Program-made: the position numbers and the translations under genes
Part shown: in pieces, positions 35,201 through 42,986 of the stretch
Numbering within the stretch: the stretch's first letter is position 1
Layout of the letters: each line of letters opens with the position of its first letter
Assembly (NCBI GenBank): GCA_947467605.1
Contig: CANIII010000016.1
Coordinates: 1 to 64,000 of the forward strand
DNA: 64,000 bases
Direction: 5' to 3'
DNA from: Acidobacteriota bacterium
GTDB taxonomy: Bacteria; Acidobacteriota; Vicinamibacteria; Vicinamibacterales; SCN-69-37
The notes under the pieces: model-generated
Seen by the model: the letters and a program-made list of their open reading frames with translations, nothing else
Told to the model about the DNA's origin: nothing
The model's database searches: none

Positions 35201-35672
35201 GTACAAGCTCAGCAATGAGATGTATGACGGCGCCGTGGCGGCACGTGCTGCGGCCGACAAAGCGCGCGCGCTCTCGACGCAGCTTGGCTCGCTCACGGGT
35301 GACGGCATCGCGGAGCTCAAGGCACAGGTAGACGCGATGATGGCAGCGCCGGCGGCCGCGGGTGCGGCCGGCGGTCGTGGTGGTCGCGGCGGCGGTGCAC
35401 CGGGCGGCGCTCCAGGTGGCGGTCGCGGCGGTCCGGGTGGCGCTCCGGCGACACCGACGCTGCAGAGCGTGGGCGCGGCGATGATGGCCGCGGCCAACGC
35501 GATGCAGGCATCAGAAATGCCCCCGACGGCGCGCGAGATCGCCGCCTGTGCCACGGCGCGCACACAGTTTGCGGCCATGACGACGAAGTGGAATGGCGTG
35601 ACGGCCTCGGTCACTGCGCTGAACGTGAAGCGCAAGGCAGCCGGGCTGCCGCTGATTACGCTCGGGAAGTAG
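32259..35672 (+). CDS. Large secreted BNR/sortilin-type beta-propeller protein
   Basis: 1137 residues. A signal peptide (AIATAVVALATMSVFVAAQ) is followed by many BNR/Asp-box units, e.g. VWRSTDYGSTWNP, LYKSTNAGKTWTRL, FRSTDGGKTIQKV, FFKSTDGGTTWKQM and FMRTRDGGKTWTEI, forming one or two propellers as in VPS10/sortilin-like glycosidase-annotated proteins. After ~770 residues come a beta-rich part and a helical C-terminus. Gly/Arg-rich runs interrupt it at about 33115-33180, 35005-35045 and 35360-35450. GTG start with GGAGG 8 bases upstream. Ligand or catalytic activity unknown. Confidence 0.8.
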   Translation: MSPKRYFSFSRVAIATAVVALATMSVFVAAQVPSGQAVDPASAMHWRQIGPTRAGRARAVAGVPSQPNTAYIGFDNGGVWRSTDYGSTWNPIFDSESTGSIGAIGVAASDPNVIYVGTGAGIIRPDLSTGDGLYKSTNAGKTWTRLGLTDSQMIAAIDVDPKDPNRFFVAVLGHPYGPNAERGIFRSTDGGKTIQKVLYKDEYTSGNEVKIDPSNPSIVYASTWVQQQSYIEGGAFGGTGGGFFKSTDGGTTWKQMTDGLPDIIQANFAISQSNPKVLYAAIAGQAPAGAGGAGAGGGRGGGGGGGAINLYKTIDGGDHWFVAVKGADGRGTRTVDNRPLGRIGGGDLPTLAIDPKNDNILYSCSTVFWRSEDAGLTWTAVRGAPGGDDYQKIWINPNNPDILVLVADQGGVISANRGASWSNWYTQPTAAMYHASTDNAFPYRVCGGQQDSGSACVDSRGNDGEITFREWRPVGIQEYGEAASDPKNPDLVYGSSRNNVTVYDRRTGQIKNVGPNIAGDPDATGKVFSRNVRTQPLEWSPVDNTSLFYAQNAVWRTRNAGNSWTRISGDLTRQTWDVPKNTGKYGASVTPAPAGSITALSPSPIDINVLWAGTDDGQIQVMAGPAGTWTNVTPPEVKAWARVFNIEAGHYSAQTAYAAVNTMRLDDMNPHFMRTRDGGKTWTEINTGIAPGAVSNSIREDPKQKGLLYASTDTQVWVSFDDGDHWQSLRVDMPAVSVRDITVKDDDKCMCSDLVAATHGRGFWILDDVTPLRAATAIRAAQAARTAYLVKPATAVRVRFGMNPPTPWPIEVPAGENPPPGAILNYYLAQDATGPVKIEILGAGGRVMRTLSSTDPVQMPNAASDPVAYNKICQDTPNAADCSVPLYWAAPPMVISTRAGMHRVWWDMHYDPIEGDAGGGRGGGGGGAAVPHRSYSTPNTPWATPGAYTVRLTVNGASYTQPLTLKMDPRVKTSPIDLANLYKLSNEMYDGAVAARAAADKARALSTQLGSLTGDGIAELKAQVDAMMAAPAAAGAAGGRGGRGGGAPGGAPGGGRGGPGGAPATPTLQSVGAAMMAAANAMQASEMPPTAREIAACATARTQFAAMTTKWNGVTASVTALNVKRKAAGLPLITLGK

Positions 35673-36740
35673 TTGACGCACACTCACGCCTTCGAGGTCT
35701 GCCTGCCAACGAACGATCTGGCGGCAGACCTCGATTTCTTTTCGAACGTCCTCGGCCTTCAACTCGACACGATCTTCCCGGCCGACGATCCCATCGTCGC
35801 CACACTCTCAGGACACGGTCTTCGCATTCGTCTCGATCGTCATGCGGATGTGCCCGCAGGTGTTCTGCGGCTGCTGTCGGACGCGCCAGATTCCGTCGCG
35901 CGTGGGCGCCGCGAACTGATCGCGCCCAATGGCGTGCGCATCCTGATTGTTGACGCGGTCGAGCCGATGCACATGCCACGCACCGAGCATGCGTTCGTCG
36001 TACGCCGTCTCAAGGACAACACGCCGTGGGTCATCGGCCGCGCCGGGATGCAGTATCGCGACCTGATTCCCGGTCGCCTCGGTGGGAGCATCATCGCCTC
36101 ACACATCCGTATTCCCGACGCGGGGCCGGTGCCCGACATGGTGCACTACCACACGGTCGGATTTCAGCTGATCTACTGCTACCAAGGCTGGGTGCGGCTC
36201 GTGTACGAAGATCAAGGGCCGGATTTCGTGCTTGCGGCAGGCGACTGCGTGATTCAGCCGCCGCAGATTCGCCATCGCGTGCTCGAAGCGTCCGAGAACT
36301 TGCAAGTCGTCGAAATCGGCGTGCCCGCTGAGCACGTGACGACCGTTGATCACGACATGACGCTGCCGAACGGCACACACAATCCCAATCGCGACTTCGG
36401 GGGGCAGCGCTTCCGTCGGAGCGAAGCGAAGGACGCGGTGTGGACCCCGAGCCGACTCAGTGGATTCGATATGCGCGAGACTGGCATTGCCGCGGCGACC
36501 AACGGCGTGGCGTCCGTGCAGGTGCTCCGCGCGCGAGACTCACGCGAGCGGCAGGAGAGCCGCCACCCGTGCGACATCTTCTTCACCTTCGTACTGTCGG
36601 GCGCGGTGACCCTTGAGGGCGGATCCCATGGCGTCCACGAATTGACCGAGGGTGACGCCTTCGTCATTCCGCCCGGTGTGCCCTATGCGCTGACGGGCGC
36701 GTCGGCGGATCTGGAACTGCTCGAGGTGTCGCTGTTGTGA
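35673..36740 (+). CDS. VOC (glyoxalase-fold) domain fused to a bicupin
   Basis: 355 residues, TTG start at the stop of the BNR gene. Residues ~4-110 read HAFEVCLPTNDLAADLDFFSNVLGL, a vicinal-oxygen-chelate fold. Two cupin barrels follow: one with VHYHTVGFQLIYCYQGWVRLVYEDQ and GDCVIQPPQIRHRVLEA, another with CDIFFTFVLSGAVTLEGG and GDAFVIPPGVPYAL. Each could bind a metal. Bicupin/VOC combinations suggest a dioxygenase or isomerase acting on a small polar substrate. No substrate clue from neighbours. Confidence 0.7.
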   Translation: MTHTHAFEVCLPTNDLAADLDFFSNVLGLQLDTIFPADDPIVATLSGHGLRIRLDRHADVPAGVLRLLSDAPDSVARGRRELIAPNGVRILIVDAVEPMHMPRTEHAFVVRRLKDNTPWVIGRAGMQYRDLIPGRLGGSIIASHIRIPDAGPVPDMVHYHTVGFQLIYCYQGWVRLVYEDQGPDFVLAAGDCVIQPPQIRHRVLEASENLQVVEIGVPAEHVTTVDHDMTLPNGTHNPNRDFGGQRFRRSEAKDAVWTPSRLSGFDMRETGIAAATNGVASVQVLRARDSRERQESRHPCDIFFTFVLSGAVTLEGGSHGVHELTEGDAFVIPPGVPYALTGASADLELLEVSLL

Positions 36741-37705
36741 GCGTAATGTCGGCGACGACGATCACGCGCGTTCGGATGGGATTCCTGTGTGCCCTGACAA
36801 TGGTCGCGCTGGCATTCGTCCGTGCGCCACTTGGCGCCGAGACGACCACCACACATCCGTTCGTCGGCGTCACGTACATCGATCGCATCGAGCGCACGCC
36901 CAGGGACGTGCACATGCACATCGTGCAGATCGATCTGACCGCGCCGGGCATTCGATTCACATCGTCCCCACCGGCGGGCCGCCGTGAGGTCATCCGGCAG
37001 ACAACACTCTCCTTTCTCGAGCAGGAGCATGCGCAGGTCGCGATCAATGGGCACTTCTTCCTCCCGTTTCCATCCGAGGAGACCGACGCGTGGGTGATCG
37101 GTCTGGCCGCGTCGAACGGTCGTGTGTATTCCGCGTTCGAGCCGCCGGAGCAGAATTACGCGCTCTTGGCAGACGCGCCGGCGATCAACATCGACGCCGA
37201 CAATCGCGCATCGATCGTTCATCGCGATCCGTCGTACGCCGATGGCTTGCATGTCACCGAACCGGTCACGTTGTGGACGGCGCTTGCCGGATCGGCGCAG
37301 GTTATTACGGACGGCGCGGTCACGATTCCTGACTACATAGACGCCGAGCATCCGGCGGCTCGCCTCACGCCGGGTAGCCCCCGTCGTTACGCGAATGGGA
37401 ATTCCTGGTACGACGTCGTCACAGCAAGGTCGGTGATTGGGTTGTCGCGCGATCGACGCACCTTGACGATGTTTACGGTGGACGCCAAGGGCGACAGCGC
37501 CGGCATGCGCGTGGGCGAGGTCGCGACGTTCCTCATCAAGGACTACGGGGTGTGGGATGCCATCAACATTGATGGCGGTGGCTCGACATCGTTGGCTATG
37601 GCAGATCCGTCCACGGGCCGTGGCCGTCTCGTCAACACCTCGTCAGACAATCCAGCCGGACGCCTGGTCGCCAGTTCGCTGGCGGTGTTTGCTCGCACGC
37701 GCTGA
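36737..37705 (+). CDS. Secreted phosphodiester glycosidase family protein (NAGPA domain)
   Basis: 322 residues with an N-terminal signal segment (MGFLCALTMVALAFVRAPLGA). The NAGPA/DUF2233 signatures are AQVAINGHFF and, near the end, DAINIDGGGSTSLAM with GRLVASSLAVFAR. The family includes the uncovering enzyme that removes GlcNAc from phosphodiesters; bacterial members are envelope-associated. GTG start overlaps the cupin stop; ATG 36746 is an alternative. Confidence 0.8.
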   Translation: MSVMSATTITRVRMGFLCALTMVALAFVRAPLGAETTTTHPFVGVTYIDRIERTPRDVHMHIVQIDLTAPGIRFTSSPPAGRREVIRQTTLSFLEQEHAQVAINGHFFLPFPSEETDAWVIGLAASNGRVYSAFEPPEQNYALLADAPAINIDADNRASIVHRDPSYADGLHVTEPVTLWTALAGSAQVITDGAVTIPDYIDAEHPAARLTPGSPRRYANGNSWYDVVTARSVIGLSRDRRTLTMFTVDAKGDSAGMRVGEVATFLIKDYGVWDAINIDGGGSTSLAMADPSTGRGRLVNTSSDNPAGRLVASSLAVFARTR

Positions 37706-37736
37706 GCCTCGGCGCGGTGAGCTAAGCTAGATTGTG

Positions 37737-38951
37737 ATGAGTCGCGAGACCACTCTGTATCCAAGAGCCCGCATTCCGTACGGTACCTGGGGCACCAGTT
37801 TCTTTCCGGCATGGCAGACGTCCGCGCTGGCGGAAGTGAACATCGGGCAGTTCGCTGCCGAGTCGATGAATCGCATCCTGGGCCTTCGTCGCGTGTCGAC
37901 CTCCGCGCTCGAGTACCTCATCCTCGGCTCCACCATTCCGTGGCACTGGAAATTCTGGAACGCGCCGATGCTCGCCGCCACGTTTGGCCGCCGCATTCCA
38001 GGATTTCATCTCGAACAAGCCTGCGCCACCGGCCTTCAGGCCGTGCTCGCTGCCGCCGCACAAGTCGACGGCCACGGCGGTGACGTCGTCGGCGTCCTGA
38101 CATTCGATCGCACCAGCGATTCGCCCGTCGGTGTGTTCCCGGAACGTCGCGCCTACGAACGCACGTTTGCATTGAACGACGTGTGGGAAAACTTCGGATT
38201 CGATCCCGCGACCGGCAAAGCCATGATCCAGACCGCTGGCGCCGCTGCACGCAAGCACAAGCTCGACCGTCGCGAAGTGGACGAGGTCGTGTTCTGTCGC
38301 TACCAGCAGTATTTCGAGGCGAAGAACTCCGGATTCCTCGACAAGGTCTGCGTGCCGCTCGACCTGCTCAGCGTGCAGGGCAAGCCGATGGGCCGCATCG
38401 ATCAAGACAACGGCGTGAAGCAGATCACGATGGAGGCGCTGCGCGAGATGCGCGAACTCGACACGTGCGTCACCGCCGGCGGCCAGACGCATGCGTCTGA
38501 CGGCATGGCCACGTTGCTGGTGACGACCAAAGAGCGTGCGGCCGAATTGAGTCCGCGCCCGGAGATCGACATCAAGCTGATCGCGCGCACCGAGGTGCGC
38601 GCCAATCCGAGCATGATGCCCGAGGCGCCGTCGCTCGCCGTGCAGAAGCTCTTCGCGCGCACGGGATTCACGATGGACGACATCGCGGTGACGAAGAACC
38701 ACAACCCGTTTGCGGTGAACGACGTAATCTTCTCGAAGCTCCTCAAACACGACTGGAAGAAGGTCAACCGCACCGGTTGCTCCCTTGTGTGGGGACATCC
38801 ACAGGGGCCGACACTGACGCGATCCTTGATTGAAGGCCTCGAGGAAGCGGTGATGCTCGGTGGTGGTCGAGTGCTCCTCTTTGGTTGCGCCGCTGGCGAC
38901 GTCGGCATTGCCGCCATCTTCGAAGTGACTGACGCCGGGAGGAAGCAGTAA
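37737..38951 (+). CDS. Thiolase family protein (acetyl-CoA acyltransferase)
   Basis: 404 residues. Nucleophile Cys is in LEQACATGLQA (residue ~96), the His is in KNHNPFAVNDV, and the second loop reads GCSLVWGHPQGPT, with FGCAAGD at the C-terminus. The GHP motif is complete. With the following gene it forms an alpha/beta pair like FadA/FadB. GTG 37734 is in frame just upstream. One-base overlap with the next gene implies coupled synthesis. Confidence 0.87.
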   Translation: MSRETTLYPRARIPYGTWGTSFFPAWQTSALAEVNIGQFAAESMNRILGLRRVSTSALEYLILGSTIPWHWKFWNAPMLAATFGRRIPGFHLEQACATGLQAVLAAAAQVDGHGGDVVGVLTFDRTSDSPVGVFPERRAYERTFALNDVWENFGFDPATGKAMIQTAGAAARKHKLDRREVDEVVFCRYQQYFEAKNSGFLDKVCVPLDLLSVQGKPMGRIDQDNGVKQITMEALREMRELDTCVTAGGQTHASDGMATLLVTTKERAAELSPRPEIDIKLIARTEVRANPSMMPEAPSLAVQKLFARTGFTMDDIAVTKNHNPFAVNDVIFSKLLKHDWKKVNRTGCSLVWGHPQGPTLTRSLIEGLEEAVMLGGGRVLLFGCAAGDVGIAAIFEVTDAGRKQ

Positions 38952-41044
38952 TGGCGACCTCTTCAACCTCGATGCGTCAGAGCACTCTCGAAACACTCGG
39001 CCTTGGCGCGCCGCTCGACGCGTTCCGCAACGGGCGCCTGCCGGCCGATACGGCGTCACTCGTCGATCAGGTGTTTGGGCCCGCGAACGATCGCGGCTGC
39101 CTCGTCATCTCCGGTGCCAATGGCATCGTCGGCGCCGGCAAGACGATGCAGTTTGCATCGCGGTTGCAGCCGTACGGCGTGACCGTGGTGGGGCTGGATA
39201 TGCCGAATGCGCCCGACGGCATCGGTCAGAAGTATCCGGGGCTCGTCGCCACGTTCGGGCCCGAAGGCGCCGCTCGCATCATGGGCAGCATCGTGCAGTT
39301 GAAGTACGACGGCAAGACCCTGCCGCCCGCGCTCGCGGGCTTCAAACCGCGGTTCCTGCTCGAGGCCATTCCCGAGATTCTCGACATCAAGAAGTCGCAC
39401 TACTCGACGTTCCGCGCGGCGTTTCCCGGAATTGAGATTCGCTCGGTCACGTCAGGATTTCCGAGCCGCGAGCTTGGCGTCGGCGTGGCGCATCCGGCGT
39501 TTCCGCACGAAATCAACAAGGTGTTCGAGATCGTTGAAGAGAAGCCGTCCGCGATCACGCAGTTGCTGTGGTCGATGGGCCTTCTACCCATGGAAGTCGG
39601 CGACCATTGGGCGTTTATCCTCGACGTGCTGTTCTGCGGTGTTACGTCGGCGGCGCTGCAGTACCACGAGAGAAGCAACACGCCGTACTGGAAGATCGAC
39701 AAGTTCGTCCGCAAGTACTTTGGCCCGAACCCGCTGCGTGCGCATGACGCGATCGGCGCCAAGGGCGCGAACTTTCTCACATGGTCGTGCCTGCATCACT
39801 TGAGCAAGGAGTACGGCCCGCTCTTCGAGCCGACGGCCGATCTCACGGAGCGCAAGGACACGGGGCAGGGCTGGTATCCGCCGAATCACTTCCGTCCGCT
39901 GGTTGACTGGGCGCTGACAGCGGCCGATGAAGAGGAGTTCCGGGCCTCCATTGCCGGGCCGATCATTCAGATGACCGCGCTCATGCTGCACGAGCGTCGT
40001 TCGCATTTGTCGCAGATGAACGCGATCGGCGAGATCTGTGCGCAGTTCCGGTCCGGTGTGCTCGCGATGATTCGATCGATGGGCGCGGCGAAGGCGAAGT
40101 CGCTCGTCGCCGCGTACCATGTTCAGAATCCGTCGGCGGCCAAGTCTGCCTGGCATGCAGAGGCGCTCGATCGCATCAGCGATCCCGAGTGGCAGCAGCT
40201 CTATGTCAATGCGGAGCACGACGGCCAGGTCGGCGTCATCACCATCAGCCGCGAGAGCTACAACAGCGACGTCGATGTGGAGCTCAACCGCGCGATCGAT
40301 TGGCTCACGTCGGCGAAGATCGACCGCGTCATTCTCAGCAGCGACCTCCACCTCTCGACGCAGATGGTCGGCGCCGACACGAGCGAGTTCTATCCGGCGC
40401 TCGACGACGTCGCGGCGGGGCAGTCCCTTTCGGCGCGTTGGTCAGCAACGGCCCGTCGTCTTCACACGGACTTCAAGACGTCGGTCGGTGTGGTCACGGG
40501 TAAACGCTGCCTTGGCGGCATGCTCGAACTCATCTCGCACTGCCACTTCGTCGTGGCGGTGAAGGGCACGCAGCTGGGCTTGCCGGAAGTCACGTTGCCG
40601 GTGGTGCCTGGCATGGAAGGCTGCCACTGGAACTTCCGCAAGGCGAAGTCCGCGGATTGGCCGAAGCTGATGACGATGCTGTTGTCGGGCCGATCGGTGA
40701 AGGCGGAAGACGCCGTGGGCTGGCTGATTGACGCGAGCGGTTCGGTCAACGAGTCGCTGGCTGCGGCCTGGGCAATGGCGTCTGGCACATCGCAGATCGA
40801 ACGACGTGCATTCAACGCTGGCGCGCTGTCGGGTTTGCCCGAGCCGACGGGATTGCCGGCCGTAGAAGGCCCGTCGCTCGAGGCGGGTCGCAAGGCGATT
40901 CTTGATTGCGTTCGTGCATCGTGCGGAGCGTCACTCGCGGACGCCATCGCGATTCAAGCGAAGCACTCTGCCGAGTTCATGAAGACGACCGCGTGCCGCA
41001 AGGGCCGCGTGGGTAGTGAGTTCAGTAAGACGATGGCGGTGTAG
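38951..41044 (+). CDS. 3-hydroxyacyl-CoA dehydrogenase / enoyl-CoA hydratase fusion, reversed order
   Basis: 697 residues. The N-terminal part has an NAD-binding turn LVISGANGIVGAGKTMQFASRL, then HPAFPHEINKVFEIVEE, corresponding to the HFNPP..VE region of hydroxyacyl-CoA dehydrogenases, and a helical C-domain. From about residue 420 there is a crotonase-like domain with GKRCLGGMLELISHCHFVVA and LGLPEVTLPVVPGMEG. Classical FadB has the hydratase first; here the dehydrogenase comes first. It should carry the two middle steps of beta-oxidation with the thiolase upstream. Confidence 0.78.
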   Translation: MATSSTSMRQSTLETLGLGAPLDAFRNGRLPADTASLVDQVFGPANDRGCLVISGANGIVGAGKTMQFASRLQPYGVTVVGLDMPNAPDGIGQKYPGLVATFGPEGAARIMGSIVQLKYDGKTLPPALAGFKPRFLLEAIPEILDIKKSHYSTFRAAFPGIEIRSVTSGFPSRELGVGVAHPAFPHEINKVFEIVEEKPSAITQLLWSMGLLPMEVGDHWAFILDVLFCGVTSAALQYHERSNTPYWKIDKFVRKYFGPNPLRAHDAIGAKGANFLTWSCLHHLSKEYGPLFEPTADLTERKDTGQGWYPPNHFRPLVDWALTAADEEEFRASIAGPIIQMTALMLHERRSHLSQMNAIGEICAQFRSGVLAMIRSMGAAKAKSLVAAYHVQNPSAAKSAWHAEALDRISDPEWQQLYVNAEHDGQVGVITISRESYNSDVDVELNRAIDWLTSAKIDRVILSSDLHLSTQMVGADTSEFYPALDDVAAGQSLSARWSATARRLHTDFKTSVGVVTGKRCLGGMLELISHCHFVVAVKGTQLGLPEVTLPVVPGMEGCHWNFRKAKSADWPKLMTMLLSGRSVKAEDAVGWLIDASGSVNESLAAAWAMASGTSQIERRAFNAGALSGLPEPTGLPAVEGPSLEAGRKAILDCVRASCGASLADAIAIQAKHSAEFMKTTACRKGRVGSEFSKTMAV

Positions 41045-41047
41045 CGG

Positions 41048-41467
41048 CTACGGTCGTAGCTTCGGCCGGCGACAGAAGACGACGCGCACTCCTGAGATTC
41101 GGCGCAGCGCGGCGTCAGCTGTGACCAGCGAACACTCGTGCACGCGAGCGGTGGCGGCGATGAACCGGTCAGCGGGATCCTGGGTGGGTAGGGTCAGGCG
41201 TCGGCTTTCCAGCGCAATCGCCGACGTGAGGGGGGCCTCTCTGAGGCCGAGCCCGGCTACGGCCGCGGCAATCCAACGGTCGGCATCAGGCCGCAGGTCG
41301 AGCCGTCCGCGCTCCGCCAGCATGGCCAACTCCCACGCGCTGACGGCCGACATCCAGAGTTCATTGCGCGTGTCCGTCAGCAAGGCCGCGACGCGTGGCT
41401 CAAGTCGGGCCGCATCGGACGCGGCCCACACGATGATGTGCGTGTCGAGCAATAGCCGGACGCCCAT
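41048..41467 (-). CDS. PIN-domain toxin (VapC family)
   Basis: 139 residues from the ATG at 41467. PIN acids are Asp8 (LLLDTHIIVW), Glu46 (SAWELAML), Asp100 (DPADRFIAATA) and Asp118 (LVTADAALR). It should be a Mg-dependent RNase inhibited by the antitoxin encoded 5 bases upstream. It lies tail-to-tail with the fatty-acid fusion gene, separated by 3 bases. Confidence 0.9.
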   Translation of the reverse strand: MGVRLLLDTHIIVWAASDAARLEPRVAALLTDTRNELWMSAVSAWELAMLAERGRLDLRPDADRWIAAAVAGLGLREAPLTSAIALESRRLTLPTQDPADRFIAATARVHECSLVTADAALRRISGVRVVFCRRPKLRP

Positions 41468-41472
41468 GGTGC

Positions 41473-41712
41473 TTACTTCAGCGCATTCCAATCGCGACTG
41501 GCGAGAACGGGCGCGATGAGATCACCGATCACCGTGGTGGTGTTGTTCAGGAAACCCAGGGTCCGGATGTCCCGCTTCGCAGGTGTGGACGGCACGACAT
41601 CGGCCATCGGCCGACCGTAGCGCGTGACGCGGACCGGGCGGCCGGTGCGGCGCACGCGGTCCATGACCGACAGGCACTGTGCTTTGAACTTCGAAATAGG
41701 CATCGCGTCCAT
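41473..41712 (-). CDS. Phd/YefM-type antitoxin
   Basis: 79 residues: ISKFKAQCLSVMDRVRRTGRPVRVTRYGRPMADVVP is the Phd/YefM DNA-binding part, and the variable C-terminus (LGFLNNTTTVIGDLIAPVL) would wrap the toxin. It precedes the PIN toxin gene as in Phd-VapC type II modules and should autoregulate the operon. Confidence 0.88.
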   Translation of the reverse strand: MDAMPISKFKAQCLSVMDRVRRTGRPVRVTRYGRPMADVVPSTPAKRDIRTLGFLNNTTTVIGDLIAPVLASRDWNALK

Positions 41713-41726
41713 GTCGTGAGGCTAAC

Positions 41727-41747
41727 ATGGTCAACATTCATGGTCAA
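41727..41747 (-). promoter_or_regulatory. Repeated TTGACCAT site upstream of the toxin-antitoxin operon
   Basis: On the minus strand TTGACCAT occurs twice (41747-41740 and 41734-41727), 13 bp apart, 15 bp before the antitoxin start. Each copy contains a -35-like TTGACC. It is a candidate promoter/operator for antitoxin binding; no experimental support. Confidence 0.5.
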
Positions 41748-41784
41748 TTCACTCACGCGAACCGCGTCAGGCTAAGATCGTGCC

Positions 41785-42456
41785 GTGCCCACGCTCAGCG
41801 CCATCGACAAGCTCATGCCGATTCTCGGCCGAGCCGTATCGAAGATGGAAGAACCCGCGGTCGAGAAGATCAGCGAAGACAGCAAGAACGACGCCTTCCA
41901 GGTCCTGATTTCCACGATGCTCTCGGCGCAGACCAAAGACGCCGTCACGCACGCCGCGTCGATGCGGCTCTTCGCCGTCGCGAAGACGCCCAAGACTGTC
42001 GCCGCGCTGACGACCGCGCGCATCGAGACGCTGATCTATCCCGTCAGTTTCTATCGCAACAAAGCCGTGCACGTGAAAGAGACCTGCAAGCAGCTCACCG
42101 CGCGCTTTGGCGGGAAGGTGCCGTCCACGATGGAGGAGCTGCTGACGCTGCCCGGCGTCGGTCGCAAAACGGCGAATCTCGTCCTCCTCATCGCCCACGA
42201 GAGTGGCGACAATATCTGCGTCGATACCCACGTCCACCGCATCTGCAATCGGTTAGGCTGGGTTCGAACACGCACGCCCGAGCAGACCGAGATGGCGCTC
42301 TATCGCGTGGCGAAGAAGAAGTGGTGGCCCATCATCAATCTGTATCTGGTGACGTGGGGGCAGAACGTCTGCAAGCCGGTGTATCCCCGGTGCCGCGCGT
42401 GCGCGATCTCCGCGTACTGTCCGCGACTCGGTGTCACGAAAGAGGGCAAAGCATGA
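41785..42456 (+). CDS. nth: Endonuclease III
   Basis: 223 residues. The helix-hairpin-helix [10 protein letters not shown] has catalytic Lys128, Asp147 is in CVDTHVHR, and the [4Fe-4S] ligands are Cys196, 203, 206 and 212 with the C-x6-C-x2-C-x5-C spacing. It is a bifunctional glycosylase/AP lyase for oxidised pyrimidines. GTG start. ATGA overlap with the cyclophilin gene. Confidence 0.95.
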   Translation: MPTLSAIDKLMPILGRAVSKMEEPAVEKISEDSKNDAFQVLISTMLSAQTKDAVTHAASMRLFAVAKTPKTVAALTTARIETLIYPVSFYRNKAVHVKETCKQLTARFGGKVPSTMEELLTLPGVGRKTANLVLLIAHESGDNICVDTHVHRICNRLGWVRTRTPEQTEMALYRVAKKKWWPIINLYLVTWGQNVCKPVYPRCRACAISAYCPRLGVTKEGKA

Positions 42457-42986
42457 AGCGCATCGTCTCGTTGCTGGTGCTGTTCGTTCTGACGGCTACG
42501 TTGTCTGCCCAGAAGTCGGCGAATCCCGTCATCGTGGTGGAAACCGACAAGGGCACGTTCGAGATCGAGCTGACGCCGAATCTCGCGCCGAAAGGCGTGG
42601 CGTTGATCCTGAGCCTCGTCGAGAAGAACTTCTATCGCGGCCAGCGCGTGCACCGCGTGACGCCGAGTCTCGTGCAGTTTGGCGATCCACAGAGCCGCAA
42701 TGTCAACGCTCAGGCTCGCTGGGGCACGGGCGGCAGCGGCACGCGTGTCGGCGTCTCGGAAGTCGTACCGGCGATGAAGCATGTGCGCGGCGCGGTGGGG
42801 CTTGCGTCGGCCGGCGAAGCGAAGTTTGCCGATGGGCAGATGTACATCATGAAGACCGCAATGCCGGGCATCGACGGCCAGTACTCGATCATCGGCCGCG
42901 TCATTAACGGCATCACCGTGGCGGACAAATTGCAGATTAGCGATGTCATCAAGAACGTCACGCTGAAGGGTGCCGCGGCAAAATAG
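42453..42986 (+). CDS. Secreted cyclophilin-type peptidyl-prolyl isomerase
   Basis: 177 residues: a signal peptide (MKRIVSLLVLFVLTATLSAQ), then VIVVETDKGTFEIELTPNLAPKGVALILSLVEKNFYRGQRVHRVTPSLVQFGDP and YSIIGRVINGITVADKLQ of the cyclophilin fold. The usual Arg-Phe-Gln catalytic core appears as HRVTPSLVQFGDP. It assists folding in the periplasm or outside. ATG 42453 overlaps the nth stop. Confidence 0.88.
   Translation: MKRIVSLLVLFVLTATLSAQKSANPVIVVETDKGTFEIELTPNLAPKGVALILSLVEKNFYRGQRVHRVTPSLVQFGDPQSRNVNAQARWGTGGSGTRVGVSEVVPAMKHVRGAVGLASAGEAKFADGQMYIMKTAMPGIDGQYSIIGRVINGITVADKLQISDVIKNVTLKGAAAK

Noticed and set aside
41048-41712. Toxin-antitoxin pair as evidence for a larger mobile island
   Set aside because: No integrase, transposase, direct repeats or tRNA target flank it; base composition is like its neighbours.
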